Notes: generated from the sequence alone by a model not told the origin. Positions 27,876 through 38,743 are shown, counted from the stretch's first letter. The stretch: DNA of 64,000 nt from Candidatus Bathyarchaeota archaeon (GCA_003151735.1 PLYI01000065.1:31473-95472), one strand, 5' to 3'. A program made the numbers and translations.

Positions 27876-29450
27876 TTGAAGGCAAACAGGATGGCTGAAC
27901 TCAGAACACAAGAACAACAAGTACTCTCCGCGCTGGAATCCCTTGGCGGAAGTGCAACCGTTGAACAACTAATCCAAGCCTGTGGATTCCAAGAGTCAGC
28001 CGTCATGCGCAACGCGTTGACGCTCCAAGAAAAAAATTATATAGGTATTAAAGCAAAAATCCAAAACATCATAAAACTAACCCCTGAAGGCGAAAAATAT
28101 GCCAAAGATGGCTTGCCTGAACGCAACCTCATCCTCGCAACGGCAGAACTCGGTGGAACAGCAGACCTTCAAACAGCTGCCAAAAAAGCCAATGTAACAG
28201 CAGAATTTATTCAAATTGCCCTCGGATGGACTATAAGAAAAAAATGGGCAACCTACACCCCTCAAAACAACACCCTCCACATCACCGACACATTTCTCTA
28301 CCAAACAATCATCCCAGAAGGCTGCGACGAAACCCTCCTAAAACACCTGCAACAAAAAAAGCAGGAACCCCAAGAAGACCTCAGCACAGAACTCCAACAA
28401 GCAACCGAGCAACTAAAAAAACGCAAACTCCTCACAGTCGAACCGAAAACCACACGCACCCTCCAAATCACTCCAGAAGGAAAGGATATCTTAACAGAAA
28501 CTAGAAATATTACCCTTACTTCTGATGCACGAATAGTGGCTCCAGAAGTTATAACGCAACTTACTCCTAATCTCATAATTACGGGTAAATGGCGTGAGAA
28601 AACACTTCAAAAATACAACATTGAAGCTCCAGTAGCTAAAACGTGGCCTGGAAAAAAACATCCGTACATGCAGTTTCTCGATGAAGTCCGAGCTAAACTG
28701 GTTCAGTTGGGCTTCCAAGAGATGACTGGGACATGTGTTGAAACCAGCTTCTTCAACTTTGATGCTCTTTATGTTCCGCAGGACCATCCAGCAAGGGAAG
28801 CCAGCGACATTTACTACGTTAAAGATCCAGCTTGCGGGGACATCAGCAAGCATGCCCAAGTGGTCGAGCATGTTAAAGAAACCCATGAGAACGGTTGGAA
28901 AACAGGTTCCACAGGTTGGGGATATAAGTACTCGCTTGAAGCTGCCCAGCGCCTAATTCTCCGTGGACATGGCACATGCCTGAGCGCAAGAACGTTGGAA
29001 GCTGGTAACTTTGAGGTTCCAAGCAAACACTTCTCCATCGCACGGGTCTACCGCCCGGAAATAACCGATAAAACGCACCTTTCAGAGTTCAACCAGGTTG
29101 AAGGCATCATAATCGACAAAGACCTAAACCTTAAAGATCTGCTTGGAGTTTTAGGCAAATTCGCCATTGAAATTGCCGGAGCAGACAAGATCCGCTTCAA
29201 ACCCGACTACTTCCCCTTCACCGAACCCAGCGTCGAACTCAGTGCTTACAAGGAAGGTTGCGGCTGGATAGAGTTTGGCGGATCAGGAATCTTCCGCCCC
29301 GAAGTCACCTTGCCGCTGGGAGTAAAGGAGCCTGTGATTGCTTGGGGGCTAGGTGTGGACCGCCTTTTTATGATGCGTGCAGGCATCGAGGATATACGCA
29401 TGATTTTCAGCCAGGACCTAAGTTGGCTGCGGAAAAAACAGGTGACATAA
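27876..29450 (+). CDS. pheS: Phenylalanyl-tRNA synthetase alpha subunit
   Basis: KKHPYMQFLDEVRAKLVQLGFQEMTG...GWGLGVDRLFMMRAGIEDIRMIFSQDLSWLR. Confidence 0.96.
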   Translation: MKANRMAELRTQEQQVLSALESLGGSATVEQLIQACGFQESAVMRNALTLQEKNYIGIKAKIQNIIKLTPEGEKYAKDGLPERNLILATAELGGTADLQTAAKKANVTAEFIQIALGWTIRKKWATYTPQNNTLHITDTFLYQTIIPEGCDETLLKHLQQKKQEPQEDLSTELQQATEQLKKRKLLTVEPKTTRTLQITPEGKDILTETRNITLTSDARIVAPEVITQLTPNLIITGKWREKTLQKYNIEAPVAKTWPGKKHPYMQFLDEVRAKLVQLGFQEMTGTCVETSFFNFDALYVPQDHPAREASDIYYVKDPACGDISKHAQVVEHVKETHENGWKTGSTGWGYKYSLEAAQRLILRGHGTCLSARTLEAGNFEVPSKHFSIARVYRPEITDKTHLSEFNQVEGIIIDKDLNLKDLLGVLGKFAIEIAGADKIRFKPDYFPFTEPSVELSAYKEGCGWIEFGGSGIFRPEVTLPLGVKEPVIAWGLGVDRLFMMRAGIEDIRMIFSQDLSWLRKKQVT

Positions 29451-29451
29451 A

Positions 29452-31170
29452 ATGCCCACGATCGATGTAGATTACCCCGAACTTGAACGTTTGCTAAACG
29501 TGAAATTAGACGGTGACATGGCAAAGCTCGACGACATTCTTGCTTTCGTTAAGGCAGAAGTAAAAGGTTTCAACGAAAAAGAAGGAACCGTCAGCGTTGA
29601 AATGAAAGATACTAATCGCCCTGATCTTTGGAGCGTTGAAGGGTTAAGTCGGGCATTACGCGGCTACCTCAACCATGAAAAAGGACTAAAACAGTACACA
29701 GCGGCGGATAAACCAAACATTGAAGTAAACGTTAATGCCAAACTATGGAACATCCGTCCATTCATTTGCTGTTCAGTAATCAAAAACATCCATCTCTCAG
29801 ACAACATTATCCGCGGTATCATGCACCTCCAGGAAAAACTAGACCAAACAAACGGTCGAAACAGGCAAAAAACGTCAATTGGAATCTACAACTTCGATTT
29901 GATTGTTCCGCCAATCGAGTACACCGCTGTCAAACCGGAGGATGTAAATTTTGTTCCTTTGGGCTTTACTGAAAAAATGAGTTTAGAAGAAATTCTTGAC
30001 CTTCACCCAAAAGGCATGGAGTACGGTCAAATTGTTAGGAAGAATGCCCTTTATCCGATGCTGTTTGATTCCCAGGGTAAAGTTTTGTCTTTTCCGCCGA
30101 TCATCAACTCCGCCGATTTAGGCAAAATTACGGAGGAATCAAGGAATTTGCTGGTTGAAGTCACAGGCACCCTGCATAAAACCGTTTTGAACACGTTGAA
30201 TTTGGTTACTTCAGCGTTGATTGACCGCGGAGGAAAAGCTTACTCGGCAACAATACATTATCCTGAAAAACCAAGTTACCCAGAGAAAACTGTGGTTACG
30301 CCTGATTTTAGCAATCGCCATGTGACATTGGATATTGCATATACGAACAGGTTATTGGGCTTAAAGTTGAATGCTAAGCAAATCTCCGAGCTACTGCAAA
30401 CCGCAGGGTTAGGCGTGGAAAAAACGGCCGAAGACAGCATATCAGTACTGGTTCCATGCTACCGCGTTGATGTAATGCATCAAGTTGACATAATAGAAGA
30501 CGTTGCAGTTGCATACGGCTACAACAACATCGAGCCAAAGTGGCGTGAGCTTCCAACCACTGGACGCGCAAAACCCGACCAACGCTACATCGATGTCGCA
30601 CGTGAACTAATGGTTGGACTTGGCTACCAGGAAACCTTCAACACGACATTGACTAATCCAGATAGCCTCTTCCAAAAAATGAACACCAAACCAACAAAAA
30701 TCATCGAGTTAGCCAACCCAAAAATAGTAACCATGACTTGCCTGCGAAACTCAATCCTGCCAAGCCTCATGGAATTTCTCAGTGTCAACCAGTCTGTGGA
30801 GTTTCCGCAGAAAATCTTTGAATTGGGAAAAATAACTTCGCTTGATGTAACCAAGGAAACACGAACACGAGACGAAGACTGGCTTGCAGCAGTAACCACT
30901 CATCCGAACGCGAATTTCAGCGAAATCAAATCTGCCTTAGACTCGTTTATGGCTAATTTCGGGGTGGAATGGCAAATAAAAGAAACTTCTCATCCTATTT
31001 TTATCGAGGGCAGAGTTGGCAAGGTAATCGTTGCTGGCTTAGAGGTGGGTGTTGTTGGCGAGGTTAATCCTTTAGTGCTTGAAGCGTGGAGGCTTGAGAA
31101 TCCAGCGGTTGTTTTTGAAATAAACATGAAAATGGTGATTAAAGCGCTGGATGCAAAAGTTTGTGGATAA
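29452..31170 (+). CDS. pheT: Phenylalanyl-tRNA synthetase beta subunit
   Basis: MPTIDVDYPELERLLN...TNRPDLWSVEGLSRALRGYL; adjacent to pheS. Confidence 0.96.
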   Translation: MPTIDVDYPELERLLNVKLDGDMAKLDDILAFVKAEVKGFNEKEGTVSVEMKDTNRPDLWSVEGLSRALRGYLNHEKGLKQYTAADKPNIEVNVNAKLWNIRPFICCSVIKNIHLSDNIIRGIMHLQEKLDQTNGRNRQKTSIGIYNFDLIVPPIEYTAVKPEDVNFVPLGFTEKMSLEEILDLHPKGMEYGQIVRKNALYPMLFDSQGKVLSFPPIINSADLGKITEESRNLLVEVTGTLHKTVLNTLNLVTSALIDRGGKAYSATIHYPEKPSYPEKTVVTPDFSNRHVTLDIAYTNRLLGLKLNAKQISELLQTAGLGVEKTAEDSISVLVPCYRVDVMHQVDIIEDVAVAYGYNNIEPKWRELPTTGRAKPDQRYIDVARELMVGLGYQETFNTTLTNPDSLFQKMNTKPTKIIELANPKIVTMTCLRNSILPSLMEFLSVNQSVEFPQKIFELGKITSLDVTKETRTRDEDWLAAVTTHPNANFSEIKSALDSFMANFGVEWQIKETSHPIFIEGRVGKVIVAGLEVGVVGEVNPLVLEAWRLENPAVVFEINMKMVIKALDAKVCG

Positions 31171-31209
31171 AAAATATGGTTTTTAGAAATGCTAACACTC
31201 ACTAAAATT

Positions 31210-32004
31210 TTAGAACCATGAGAGGGTTCCGTTTTTCCGCGCCGTTTTCAAGCACCAAGTATAGGCCAGATAGCCAACTGGAAGAATTATGACGCACATA
31301 ACACCCAAAATCGCTAGATCCGGCAGAATCGCCCCTATACCCTGCCCAATCAGCATGGGTCGAATGCAGGTAAAGAAGTAGTACTGTGGTACAAAGAAGC
31401 TGATTATCTGAAGGGGAAGCGGCATAACGGTGATTGGGAAGAGCACATTTCCAAATAAGTTGGTGGCTAACGTGATGATTGTGGTAACGGGGTCGCCTTG
31501 CTTGGTTAAAATCAGGACTCCAGCACCTATCATGCTGAACCCAATGAATGTCCCAATCCCCAATCCTACAACTATAATGGTTCCGATGATGTTGACGCTT
31601 AGGATAACGCCGAAAGCGAAAACACCAACTGCCAAATAAATGACTATGACAAGTGTGCTCCAGATGAAGCCCCAAAGCGAACTGCCGACAATGAAGGTTA
31701 CTAGCCCAGTGGGTGAAACCAGCACTTCCTCTAAGCTCCATGGGTTAATCGTTCGCTGAACAAGTGTGAGGCTCTGCGACAAGTATGTGTTGAAGGCCAG
31801 CCCAATTAGCAGGTAAGTCACAACTGGCATGCCGAGATTCTGTACGCTTGGCATGGAGGCGTTGGCTCCCCAAAATGCATATGACAATGCCCCAAAAAGG
31901 GCGCTGACGACGCTAAGCAGGATGTTTGTTTTGTAAGTTGAGAATGAAATGATGTCGCGTTTCATGAAGTAGTAGATTTTGTCCAGTTCCTGCGTCAACG
32001 TCAT
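31210..32004 (-). CDS. ABC-2 type transporter permease
   Basis: 6-TM permease overlapping the upstream ATPase stop. Confidence 0.85.
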   Translation of the reverse strand: MTLTQELDKIYYFMKRDIISFSTYKTNILLSVVSALFGALSYAFWGANASMPSVQNLGMPVVTYLLIGLAFNTYLSQSLTLVQRTINPWSLEEVLVSPTGLVTFIVGSSLWGFIWSTLVIVIYLAVGVFAFGVILSVNIIGTIIVVGLGIGTFIGFSMIGAGVLILTKQGDPVTTIITLATNLFGNVLFPITVMPLPLQIISFFVPQYYFFTCIRPMLIGQGIGAILPDLAILGVMCVIILPVGYLAYTWCLKTARKNGTLSWF

Positions 32005-32942
32005 GCGCTTGCACCAGTCCCTGTCAACTCGATGAAGGCATCCTCCAGAGTTGGTTCCTCCTGCCGGAAGTTAACAAGCTTGATTTTCTCGCGGAAAAAG
32101 AAATCCAGCACAGTCGGCAATGCATCCACGTTCTCCAAGCGCACTCGTAGGCGAGTTTGCCCTAGAACTGAATCCTGCACTTCTGAGGATAGAGCCGCGA
32201 CACCAGCCACTCCCCGCAGAATATTCACCTGCGCCTCTGACATGTTCTTGACTACGATGTCAGCGACTTCGCCCTTCTTCGCCATGCCCTTAAGTGCGTC
32301 GGGTGTGTCTAAGGCAACAATTTTGCCTTTATTCATTATGCCTACGCGGTCACACATCTGGGAAACTTCCTCGATGTAATGCGTGGTGTAGAGGACGGTT
32401 TTGCCGTGTTTCTTGCTGAGGTCGTTTTTTATGAAGTCCCTGATGTTCCTTGACGAAGTAACATCTAAGCCTGTAGTGGGCTCATCCAACAGAAGAATAG
32501 GTGGATCAGCCAGCAAAGCCCTAGCTAAAGCAAGTTTTCTTTTCATGCCGCCCGAATATTTCTGGAAAACTTCAAACGCCTTATCTTGCAATCCCACTAG
32601 CTCCAGAACCTCCATGATTCGTTGCTGCCTGCCTCTTCGGGGAACATTGTTTATGGCGGCGAAGAATTCCAAGTTATTGTAGCCACTTAGCCTCCAGAAG
32701 AAGCCGCGTTCACCCACGCTGAAAATGGTGCCGATTGACTGTTTTACTCGCATCTGTTGTTTGGCGACGTCAAAGCCGTTTATAATGGCGGTTCCGTCGT
32801 CAGGAGGCAACAGAGTGCAGAGGATTTTGACGAGGGTTGTTTTGCCTGCTCCGTTGGGGCCAAGGAGCCCGAAGAGTTCACCTTTTTTTATGTTGAGGTT
32901 GAGGTGGTCGACGGCGTTTACGGAGAAGGTTTTGCGGTGCAA
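32001..32942 (-). CDS. ABC transporter ATP-binding protein (DrrA-like)
   Basis: GPNGAGKTT, SGGMKRKL, LLLDEPTTGLD motifs. Confidence 0.93.
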   Translation of the reverse strand: MHRKTFSVNAVDHLNLNIKKGELFGLLGPNGAGKTTLVKILCTLLPPDDGTAIINGFDVAKQQMRVKQSIGTIFSVGERGFFWRLSGYNNLEFFAAINNVPRRGRQQRIMEVLELVGLQDKAFEVFQKYSGGMKRKLALARALLADPPILLLDEPTTGLDVTSSRNIRDFIKNDLSKKHGKTVLYTTHYIEEVSQMCDRVGIMNKGKIVALDTPDALKGMAKKGEVADIVVKNMSEAQVNILRGVAGVAALSSEVQDSVLGQTRLRVRLENVDALPTVLDFFFREKIKLVNFRQEEPTLEDAFIELTGTGASA

Positions 32943-33222
32943 AAAACGGGTGTTTGGGGTTTTGGTTTTGAATGTTTTTGTCAGGTTGATTGTTTGGATG
33001 GCAAATTCGTTTGTTACCGTAAACCCCTCTCACAACTTGATGGATTGAACGAAAATTTGTTGTTAATTCAGTTAGCGTTAACGTGGCAATTAAGTTTTTC
33101 TGCAAAACTCTCTTAGATTCTTGCGCTCGAAAAGATCTATGCCCTCCTTACATATAGGCGGATTAAGAAAAAGCAACCCGTAAAAGGAGCAAATTAGAAA
33201 TATTCGCTCCGCCATAGCTCTA

Positions 33223-33408
33223 TTGAGGGCCGTTAGGATGGGCGAATACGTTAAGGGAGCCGAGCCTGACAGGTGGCATTGGTGCAAAAACTGCAAGCAA
33301 TATCCCCACGTAGTCATCCAAAAACGCAGCAGCAGACCAGCTTCTGACCTTTGCGATGACTGCCAAGACATAGAGAAAAGAGCATTTCGCAAAATAGCAA
33401 CAACTTAA
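33223..33408 (+). CDS. Small zinc-finger-like protein
   Basis: WHWCKNCKQYPHVVIQKRSSRPASDLCDDCQDIEKRAF: two CxxC knuckles; start may be internal (33238). Confidence 0.65.
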   Translation: MRAVRMGEYVKGAEPDRWHWCKNCKQYPHVVIQKRSSRPASDLCDDCQDIEKRAFRKIATT

Positions 33409-33500
33409 CTGGTTTTCTCCCTGAAAATAAATTGCGTTTACAACGTAGCTAACGCTTTTTGTTTTTTAAACAAGAAAAAAGATAACTGATTTTAGTTTTT

Positions 33501-33602
33501 TTACTTTTTGCCTGCTTTTCTTGCGCATGCGTCACTGCAATACTTTGATTTAGCGTCAAATGTAGTGTATGGTTTTTTGCAGACTGGACATTTTTTTTGC
33601 AT
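33501..33602 (-). CDS. 33-aa zinc-finger microprotein, not in ORF track
   Basis: MQKKCPVCKKPYTTFDAKSKYCSDACARKAGKK*: CPVC and CSDAC knuckles; the track lists a spurious 76 aa ORF (33449-33679) in another frame. Confidence 0.7.
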   Translation of the reverse strand: MQKKCPVCKKPYTTFDAKSKYCSDACARKAGKK

Positions 33603-33684
33603 ACCTTAACCTTCCGGTAAATACTATTTGATAGCTTTAAGCTTAAAGGTTTTCTGGGAACAAAAAGGTTCTGCTGCAACCACC

Positions 33685-33909
33685 TCAGTTCTTAGGTTTA
33701 AACGACAAATTGACCTTCAAAGTCAAATCGTACTCGCCCTGCTCCTTAGCCAATGAAAAATTGAATCCTTCAACACTGACTGCCATAGGTTCACCGCCAG
33801 CCGACCTCTCCTTGATACTGTCTACAAACGCGCGGACTTTACCAATGATCTCACTCACATCCAAGTTTGTGCTCGTTGCTTTCTCGCCCACAGCCTCTGA
33901 CTTACGCAC
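33685..33909 (-). CDS. Hypothetical protein
   Basis: 74 aa amphipathic ORF; start uncertain (GTG). Confidence 0.45.
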   Translation of the reverse strand: MRKSEAVGEKATSTNLDVSEIIGKVRAFVDSIKERSAGGEPMAVSVEGFNFSLAKEQGEYDLTLKVNLSFKPKN

Positions 33910-34036
33910 CTCAATCTCACCATTTAATTCACCTCCAGAAAAGCCTAAAACAAAGTCACGCAGCTACTGCTTTAAACCTGTGTGACTGCACAATGTCACA
34001 ATTACAAAAGAAGAAGGAACTTGCGTTCTTCAGGGA

Positions 34037-35099
34037 TTAGAGTTTGTAATTGGGTTTGTTTCGGTTTTTTTCTGGTATTGTTATTTCGAATTTTGCTCCT
34101 TTTCTCTCAGTGCCTGTTTCCTGTATTTGCCAGCCGTATACCTCAAGCGTTTTTTTGATGAGGTACAGTCCAAGTCCTGTGCCTTTTCCGTGGCCTTTGG
34201 TGAACAGTTTGGTTTTCATGTCGGGAGGGATGCCGACGCCGTTGTCTTCATAGATTAACTTTAAGTTACCCTCATTGTGGACGTGGCTAAGCTTGATTTG
34301 ACTGGTTTTTTCCCCGTACTTCAAAGTGTTATCCACAAGATTGTAGAAGAGTTCCCGTAGCAGGGAATCCGCTAAAACATCCCAGACCCGAGGTGCAGTT
34401 GAGGATTTTTATGTTTTTTAGGTTTGGAAACAGGGAAACTACCTCGTCGAAAACTTCGTCAACGCCAACATACTCTAGCTCTTCATTTCCCAGCATTTCG
34501 TAGTCCCTTGAGAAGTTAACGGTTCTAGTATTTGTGCACAAGCAAGCTCTATTGCCTTGTACATGTCCTCGATTTTTCCATTTTTCTTAGTTAAATACGC
34601 GCTGAAATTAAGGGCACTTACCTTGTTAGCAATATCGTGCCTAACTAACCCGCCTACCACTAAGAGTTTCTCGTTTGCCAACTCCAGTTTTCGGTTAGTT
34701 TCCTCCAGCTTTTTCTGGTTCTGTACGCGTTCGCTTATGTCGCGAACTATGTCAATGAAGCCTATAGGGACTCCGTTTTCGTTTTTTATAGGTGTAGCGG
34801 TGATTTCTACTGGGAGGGTTTGGCCGTTTTTGAGGCGTGCGGTGAATTTTCCTGCCCAGCCTTCCCCAGTTTTGATGCTGTTAATGGAGTTCTGTGTTGC
34901 TCGTGCCCTATCGGATTCAACGATGAATTCAAGGACATGTCTTCCAACAAACTCGTTCTTGTCGTTGCTGCCCTGCATTTTTACGAGGGCACCGTTAACA
35001 TAGGTAATGTTTGCCTTCCACATCCCCCATAACTATGCCGTCTAACGACATTTCGATGGCTAAGCTGAAAAGATTTGACTGTTTCTCAATGTTGCTCAA
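34037..35099 (-). pseudogene. PAS-domain sensor histidine kinase, multiply frameshifted
   Basis: LSNIEKQSNLFSLAIEMSLDGIVMGDVEG / ANITYVNGALVKMQG...HDIANKVSAL...ELACAQILE / TVNFSRDYEMLGNEELEYV...CTSGLG / VLADSLLRELFYNLVDNTLKYGEKT...DNGVGIP lie in successive different frames. Confidence 0.85.
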
Positions 35100-35316
35100 G
35101 TCCTATTTCATCCGCCGTGTTTTTGGAATAAAGCTTAGTTATCAATGTGAAGATATTTTATGTTTTTCAAATAATCACCATCGAGACTTACGATATGTAT
35201 ATTTAACCATATCCGTAAACCTTCATCGAACAAACCCATGTTCTGCACTGCCGCTTCGTTTTGTTTAAATATTAGTATATTGACTATGATGTTGCAAAAA
35301 GAAGGAATATCTTAGA

Positions 35317-35757
35317 ATGGGTTCCAAATCTCCAAGGGGCGAATTTGCCGCAAGGCAGTTAGCAAAGAAACGGAAGAATTTCCGTTGGTCAGATCGTTAC
35401 TTTAACCGACGCATGCTCAGGTTAGATGAGAAAGTTGACCCTATGCAGGGTGCACCCCAAAGCCGGGGCATCGTGCTTGAAAAAGTAGGTGTCGAATCCA
35501 AGCAGCCTAACAGTGCCATTCGCAAATGCGTCCGCACACAACTTATCAAAAACGGAAGAACCATCACAGCGTTCTTGCCAGGCGACGGCGCCCTCAACGT
35601 AGTTGACGAACACGACGAAGTAGTTGTGGAAGGCATCGGCGGAACCAGAGGCGGCGCTATGGGTGATATTCCAGGAGTACGCTGGAAAGTCGTTATGGTC
35701 AACGGCGTATCTCTAAATGAACTAGTTTACGGTCGAAAACAAAAACCAGCAAGGTAA
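35317..35757 (+). CDS. rpsL: 30S ribosomal protein uS12
   Basis: [47 protein letters not shown]. Confidence 0.97.
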   Translation: MGSKSPRGEFAARQLAKKRKNFRWSDRYFNRRMLRLDEKVDPMQGAPQSRGIVLEKVGVESKQPNSAIRKCVRTQLIKNGRTITAFLPGDGALNVVDEHDEVVVEGIGGTRGGAMGDIPGVRWKVVMVNGVSLNELVYGRKQKPAR

Positions 35758-35761
35758 TTTT

Positions 35762-36355
35762 ATGGCACAAGCAACATCTGTAGCTCAACCTCAAGAAATT
35801 AAGCTCTTCCAAAAATGGAGTTTCAAAGACATCGCAGTCGTAGACATCGGCCTGCAACGGTACCTCAACTTAACCCCGATGGTTGCACCCCACAGCATGG
35901 GACGCCACGAACACCAACGCTTCCGCAAAGCCAAAGTCAACATCGTTGAACGCTTAATCAACGGCTTAATGCGCAGCGGCAAAAACAGCGGTAAAAAAGC
36001 CAAAGCAACAAACATTGTTAAAGAAACATTCGAAATCATCAACTTACGCACAGGCAAAAACCCCATTGAAGTCCTCGTAAAAGCAGTCGAAAACGCATCT
36101 CCATGCGAAGACACAACACGAGTTAGCTACGGAGGAGTCGTCTATCACCTATCCGTCGACGTTGCACCGCAACGCAGAATCGACCTTGCCATACGCCACA
36201 TCACAGAAGGAGCACGTGCATCTTCAGCTAACAATCCACGCAGCATCCAAGAAACCCTCGCAGACGAACTCGTTTTGGCATCAGTCAAAGACATAAAGAG
36301 CGTTGCCATCGCTAAACGCAACGAAATTGAACGCGTCGCGCAATCCAGCAGATAA
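35762..36355 (+). CDS. rpsG: 30S ribosomal protein uS7
   Basis: KVNIVERLINGLMRSGKNSGKKAKATNIVKETFEII...NPIEVLVKAVENASPCEDTTRVSYGG. Confidence 0.97.
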   Translation: MAQATSVAQPQEIKLFQKWSFKDIAVVDIGLQRYLNLTPMVAPHSMGRHEHQRFRKAKVNIVERLINGLMRSGKNSGKKAKATNIVKETFEIINLRTGKNPIEVLVKAVENASPCEDTTRVSYGGVVYHLSVDVAPQRRIDLAIRHITEGARASSANNPRSIQETLADELVLASVKDIKSVAIAKRNEIERVAQSSR

Positions 36356-36466
36356 ACCAACCTTTTCTTTTCTTATTTCTCTTTCAATCGGTATTTGGAA
36401 GCAATATGGAAAAAGCCTTATTACCTCTTAAATCATTAAAACGCAGCTATCTTTACTGCTTTAAAA

Positions 36467-37447
36467 TTGAAGGGAGAAAATTTGAAAAAGACATTAGCAT
36501 TTATAATTCTAGTTGTTTTAGCTTTAGCAGCTTTTAACGTTTATTCATTGCCTCATGTTAAAGCACAGACTACCCAAGCCCAAGTTCTAAGTTACAGCTG
36601 GTACCTTGCACCTTCAACCACTACAACAGCAGAATACATTAGTGACTTGATTGCAGTAGGCGAGGTCCAAAACACTGGTTCAAACACCATAGGTTCAATG
36701 TGGGTTGGAGGAGCAGCATATGATTCCAACGGAACACTATTAGCTTCAACTGAAGCCCAAGTAATGGCAACCAACCTGCCGCCTAACCAGAAGGCCCCCT
36801 TCTACTTGGATTTCACTCCTGAGAGCAGCATAACCCAAGATCAAAGCTGGGTTTCCAGTGTAGCCAACGTTACCGTTTCATTGGGCAGTACCCTTAACGC
36901 CACTGGCACAGGCACTCAATATGCAGGTTTAAACGCTGTGAACCTTAACGGTGTCAACAACGCTGGCACCTACACTGTTAGCGGAACAATTGCTGACATT
37001 GGTGACCAAAGCGTTGGAGACATTGGAGTAGTAGCAACATTCTATAACGCAAATGGCACAGTGGTAGGCTTAAGCTTGACAGATTTGGGTACTTCACTTT
37101 TAACAGGCGCAGCTATACCGTTTAAAGTGACCCCTTGGGATAACACAGGTACTTTGTCAAGTGAAATAAGCAGTTATTCTATACTGTTACAATCTGTTCC
37201 TCTGAGCCCAACTTCAACCCCTGCACCCACGGTAGCACCGACAACACAGCCAACATCTTCGCCAAGCGGCAGTCCAACCCCCACACAAACATCAGGCTCA
37301 GCGGTTTCAATACCGACGTACGCGATATTAATCGCTGTTGTAGTGGTTATAGCGGTTATCGCAGCTTTAATTCTTCTTAGAAGACGAGGTGGCAGTCACA
37401 AGTCTGAAGCGCCAACATCCCTACCGTCACAGAACCCCCAACAATAA
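36467..37447 (+). CDS. Secreted/cell-surface protein with Ser/Thr/Pro stalk and C-terminal TM anchor
   Basis: Signal-like N-terminus, SPTSTPAPTVAPTTQPTSSPSGSPTPTQ stalk, terminal TM plus RRR. Confidence 0.8.
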   Translation: MKGENLKKTLAFIILVVLALAAFNVYSLPHVKAQTTQAQVLSYSWYLAPSTTTTAEYISDLIAVGEVQNTGSNTIGSMWVGGAAYDSNGTLLASTEAQVMATNLPPNQKAPFYLDFTPESSITQDQSWVSSVANVTVSLGSTLNATGTGTQYAGLNAVNLNGVNNAGTYTVSGTIADIGDQSVGDIGVVATFYNANGTVVGLSLTDLGTSLLTGAAIPFKVTPWDNTGTLSSEISSYSILLQSVPLSPTSTPAPTVAPTTQPTSSPSGSPTPTQTSGSAVSIPTYAILIAVVVVIAVIAALILLRRRGGSHKSEAPTSLPSQNPQQ

Positions 37448-37552
37448 ACTAAACAGACAAACCGAAAATCAATCATTCTCCTAGATCTTTCCTTTTTTCT
37501 GTATAGAAAAAATAGTTAAAAGATTTTAATGATGCATTTGACCAACTATGTT

Positions 37553-38743
37553 TTAAGCGATTCTGGCATGAATCTCCACGATGTCGCCATCGTCTAAAAC
37601 AAAGTTCATGCCGACTTTCTTAGGGCTGAAAGGCAACCGTTTAGCCCAAACCATGGCAAACATGAAGTTCATTAGAAGTTCTTTGTGGATGTTTTTGGCT
37701 AATTCATTGACTGTGGCGCCTTTGCGAAGGGCAAATGGGTGGTCGCTGTGGGTTTTGTTGCCTGGTTCTTTGGTGTAGATTCGGATGATTCCCAGGGATT
37801 CGAAAATGGCTTTTCCCAGTTCTTGCATGCCGAGTTTGCGTTCGCATGACATGGGAACGATGGGTAATTTGCCGTTTACATGCTGCTTGAGACGTTGCAG
37901 ATTGGCGGCTGTGCCTGGCAGGTCAAGTTTGTTGGCGACGATTACGGTGGGTTTGTAGATAGTGTTTTCATATATGGCGTTTTCGACGTCTTCTAAGGTT
38001 ACGGCGCCGCTGATGCGCACGATGGCATCGTTGATTTTGTAGCTTCTCACAAGCTCCTCGATGTCTCGCATGCTGCAATCGATGAGTCTGCCCACAATAA
38101 TAACTCGTAGTCGGTTACCGGCGGGTCGTCGCTCGATTTCCACGCGTCCCCCACTTGGCTTACTTACTAAAACACGGCTCTTCTCAAGCTCCGCCAAAAT
38201 CAACTCCAACTGCGCTATAGGGTCCCGCGACAAATCCAACATTAAAATTACGCCGTCAGCGTTCCTTGCCAACCCCAAAGTAACGTTCCCGCCTGCTTTT
38301 CCCTCTGCTGCGCCCTCCATGACGGCTGGTGCCTCCACAATCTGAAACTGCACATCCAAATAATTCATTATGCCTGGCACGGGTTCGTGGGTGCTAAAAG
38401 GGGTAGGGGTAACGCGCACTTTTGAGTTTGTTGTGGTGCACATTAGGCAGCTTTTGCCGACGTTGGTCATGCCGATTAACGCTATCTGGGCGGAAGCGCC
38501 TTTTTCAATGAAGAGTTTGGGTCCGCCGCTGCTCTTGCCCGTGCCCATGCGCTTCTTTTTGTCTAAGTCATCTCGAATCAACGCGATTTTGCGGTTCATT
38601 TCGCCCCGCAACTTCATAGTACCCTTATGATGCGGAACAAACTTTAGGAACTCTGTCATCGCATCCATTTTTTCTTTAGGAGTCTTAGCAGCCTCAACCA
38701 GCTCCCACTTATCCATCGCTTCAGGCGGCAAATTAGTCGGCAT
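37553..38743 (-). CDS. OBG/DRG-family GTPase with C-terminal TGS domain
   Basis: G1 GMTNVGKS, NKLD motif, terminal KKVGMNFVLDDGDIVEIHARIA TGS. Confidence 0.92.
   Translation of the reverse strand: MPTNLPPEAMDKWELVEAAKTPKEKMDAMTEFLKFVPHHKGTMKLRGEMNRKIALIRDDLDKKKRMGTGKSSGGPKLFIEKGASAQIALIGMTNVGKSCLMCTTTNSKVRVTPTPFSTHEPVPGIMNYLDVQFQIVEAPAVMEGAAEGKAGGNVTLGLARNADGVILMLDLSRDPIAQLELILAELEKSRVLVSKPSGGRVEIERRPAGNRLRVIIVGRLIDCSMRDIEELVRSYKINDAIVRISGAVTLEDVENAIYENTIYKPTVIVANKLDLPGTAANLQRLKQHVNGKLPIVPMSCERKLGMQELGKAIFESLGIIRIYTKEPGNKTHSDHPFALRKGATVNELAKNIHKELLMNFMFAMVWAKRLPFSPKKVGMNFVLDDGDIVEIHARIA

Noticed and set aside
28226-28576. Alternative-frame ORFs within pheS
   Set aside because: Shadow ORFs; the pheS frame is continuous and strongly conserved in character. 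The same applies to most antisense ORFs over mgtA-like, EF-2 and P-type ATPase genes in the track.
33449-33679. 76-aa minus-strand ORF
   Set aside because: Low-complexity, wrong frame; the overlapping 33-aa zinc-finger frame is more protein-like.
36467-37447. Thr/Pro/Ser stalk as a tandem repeat of interest
   Set aside because: Typical low-complexity linker of archaeal surface proteins; similar tails occur at 44909-45586.
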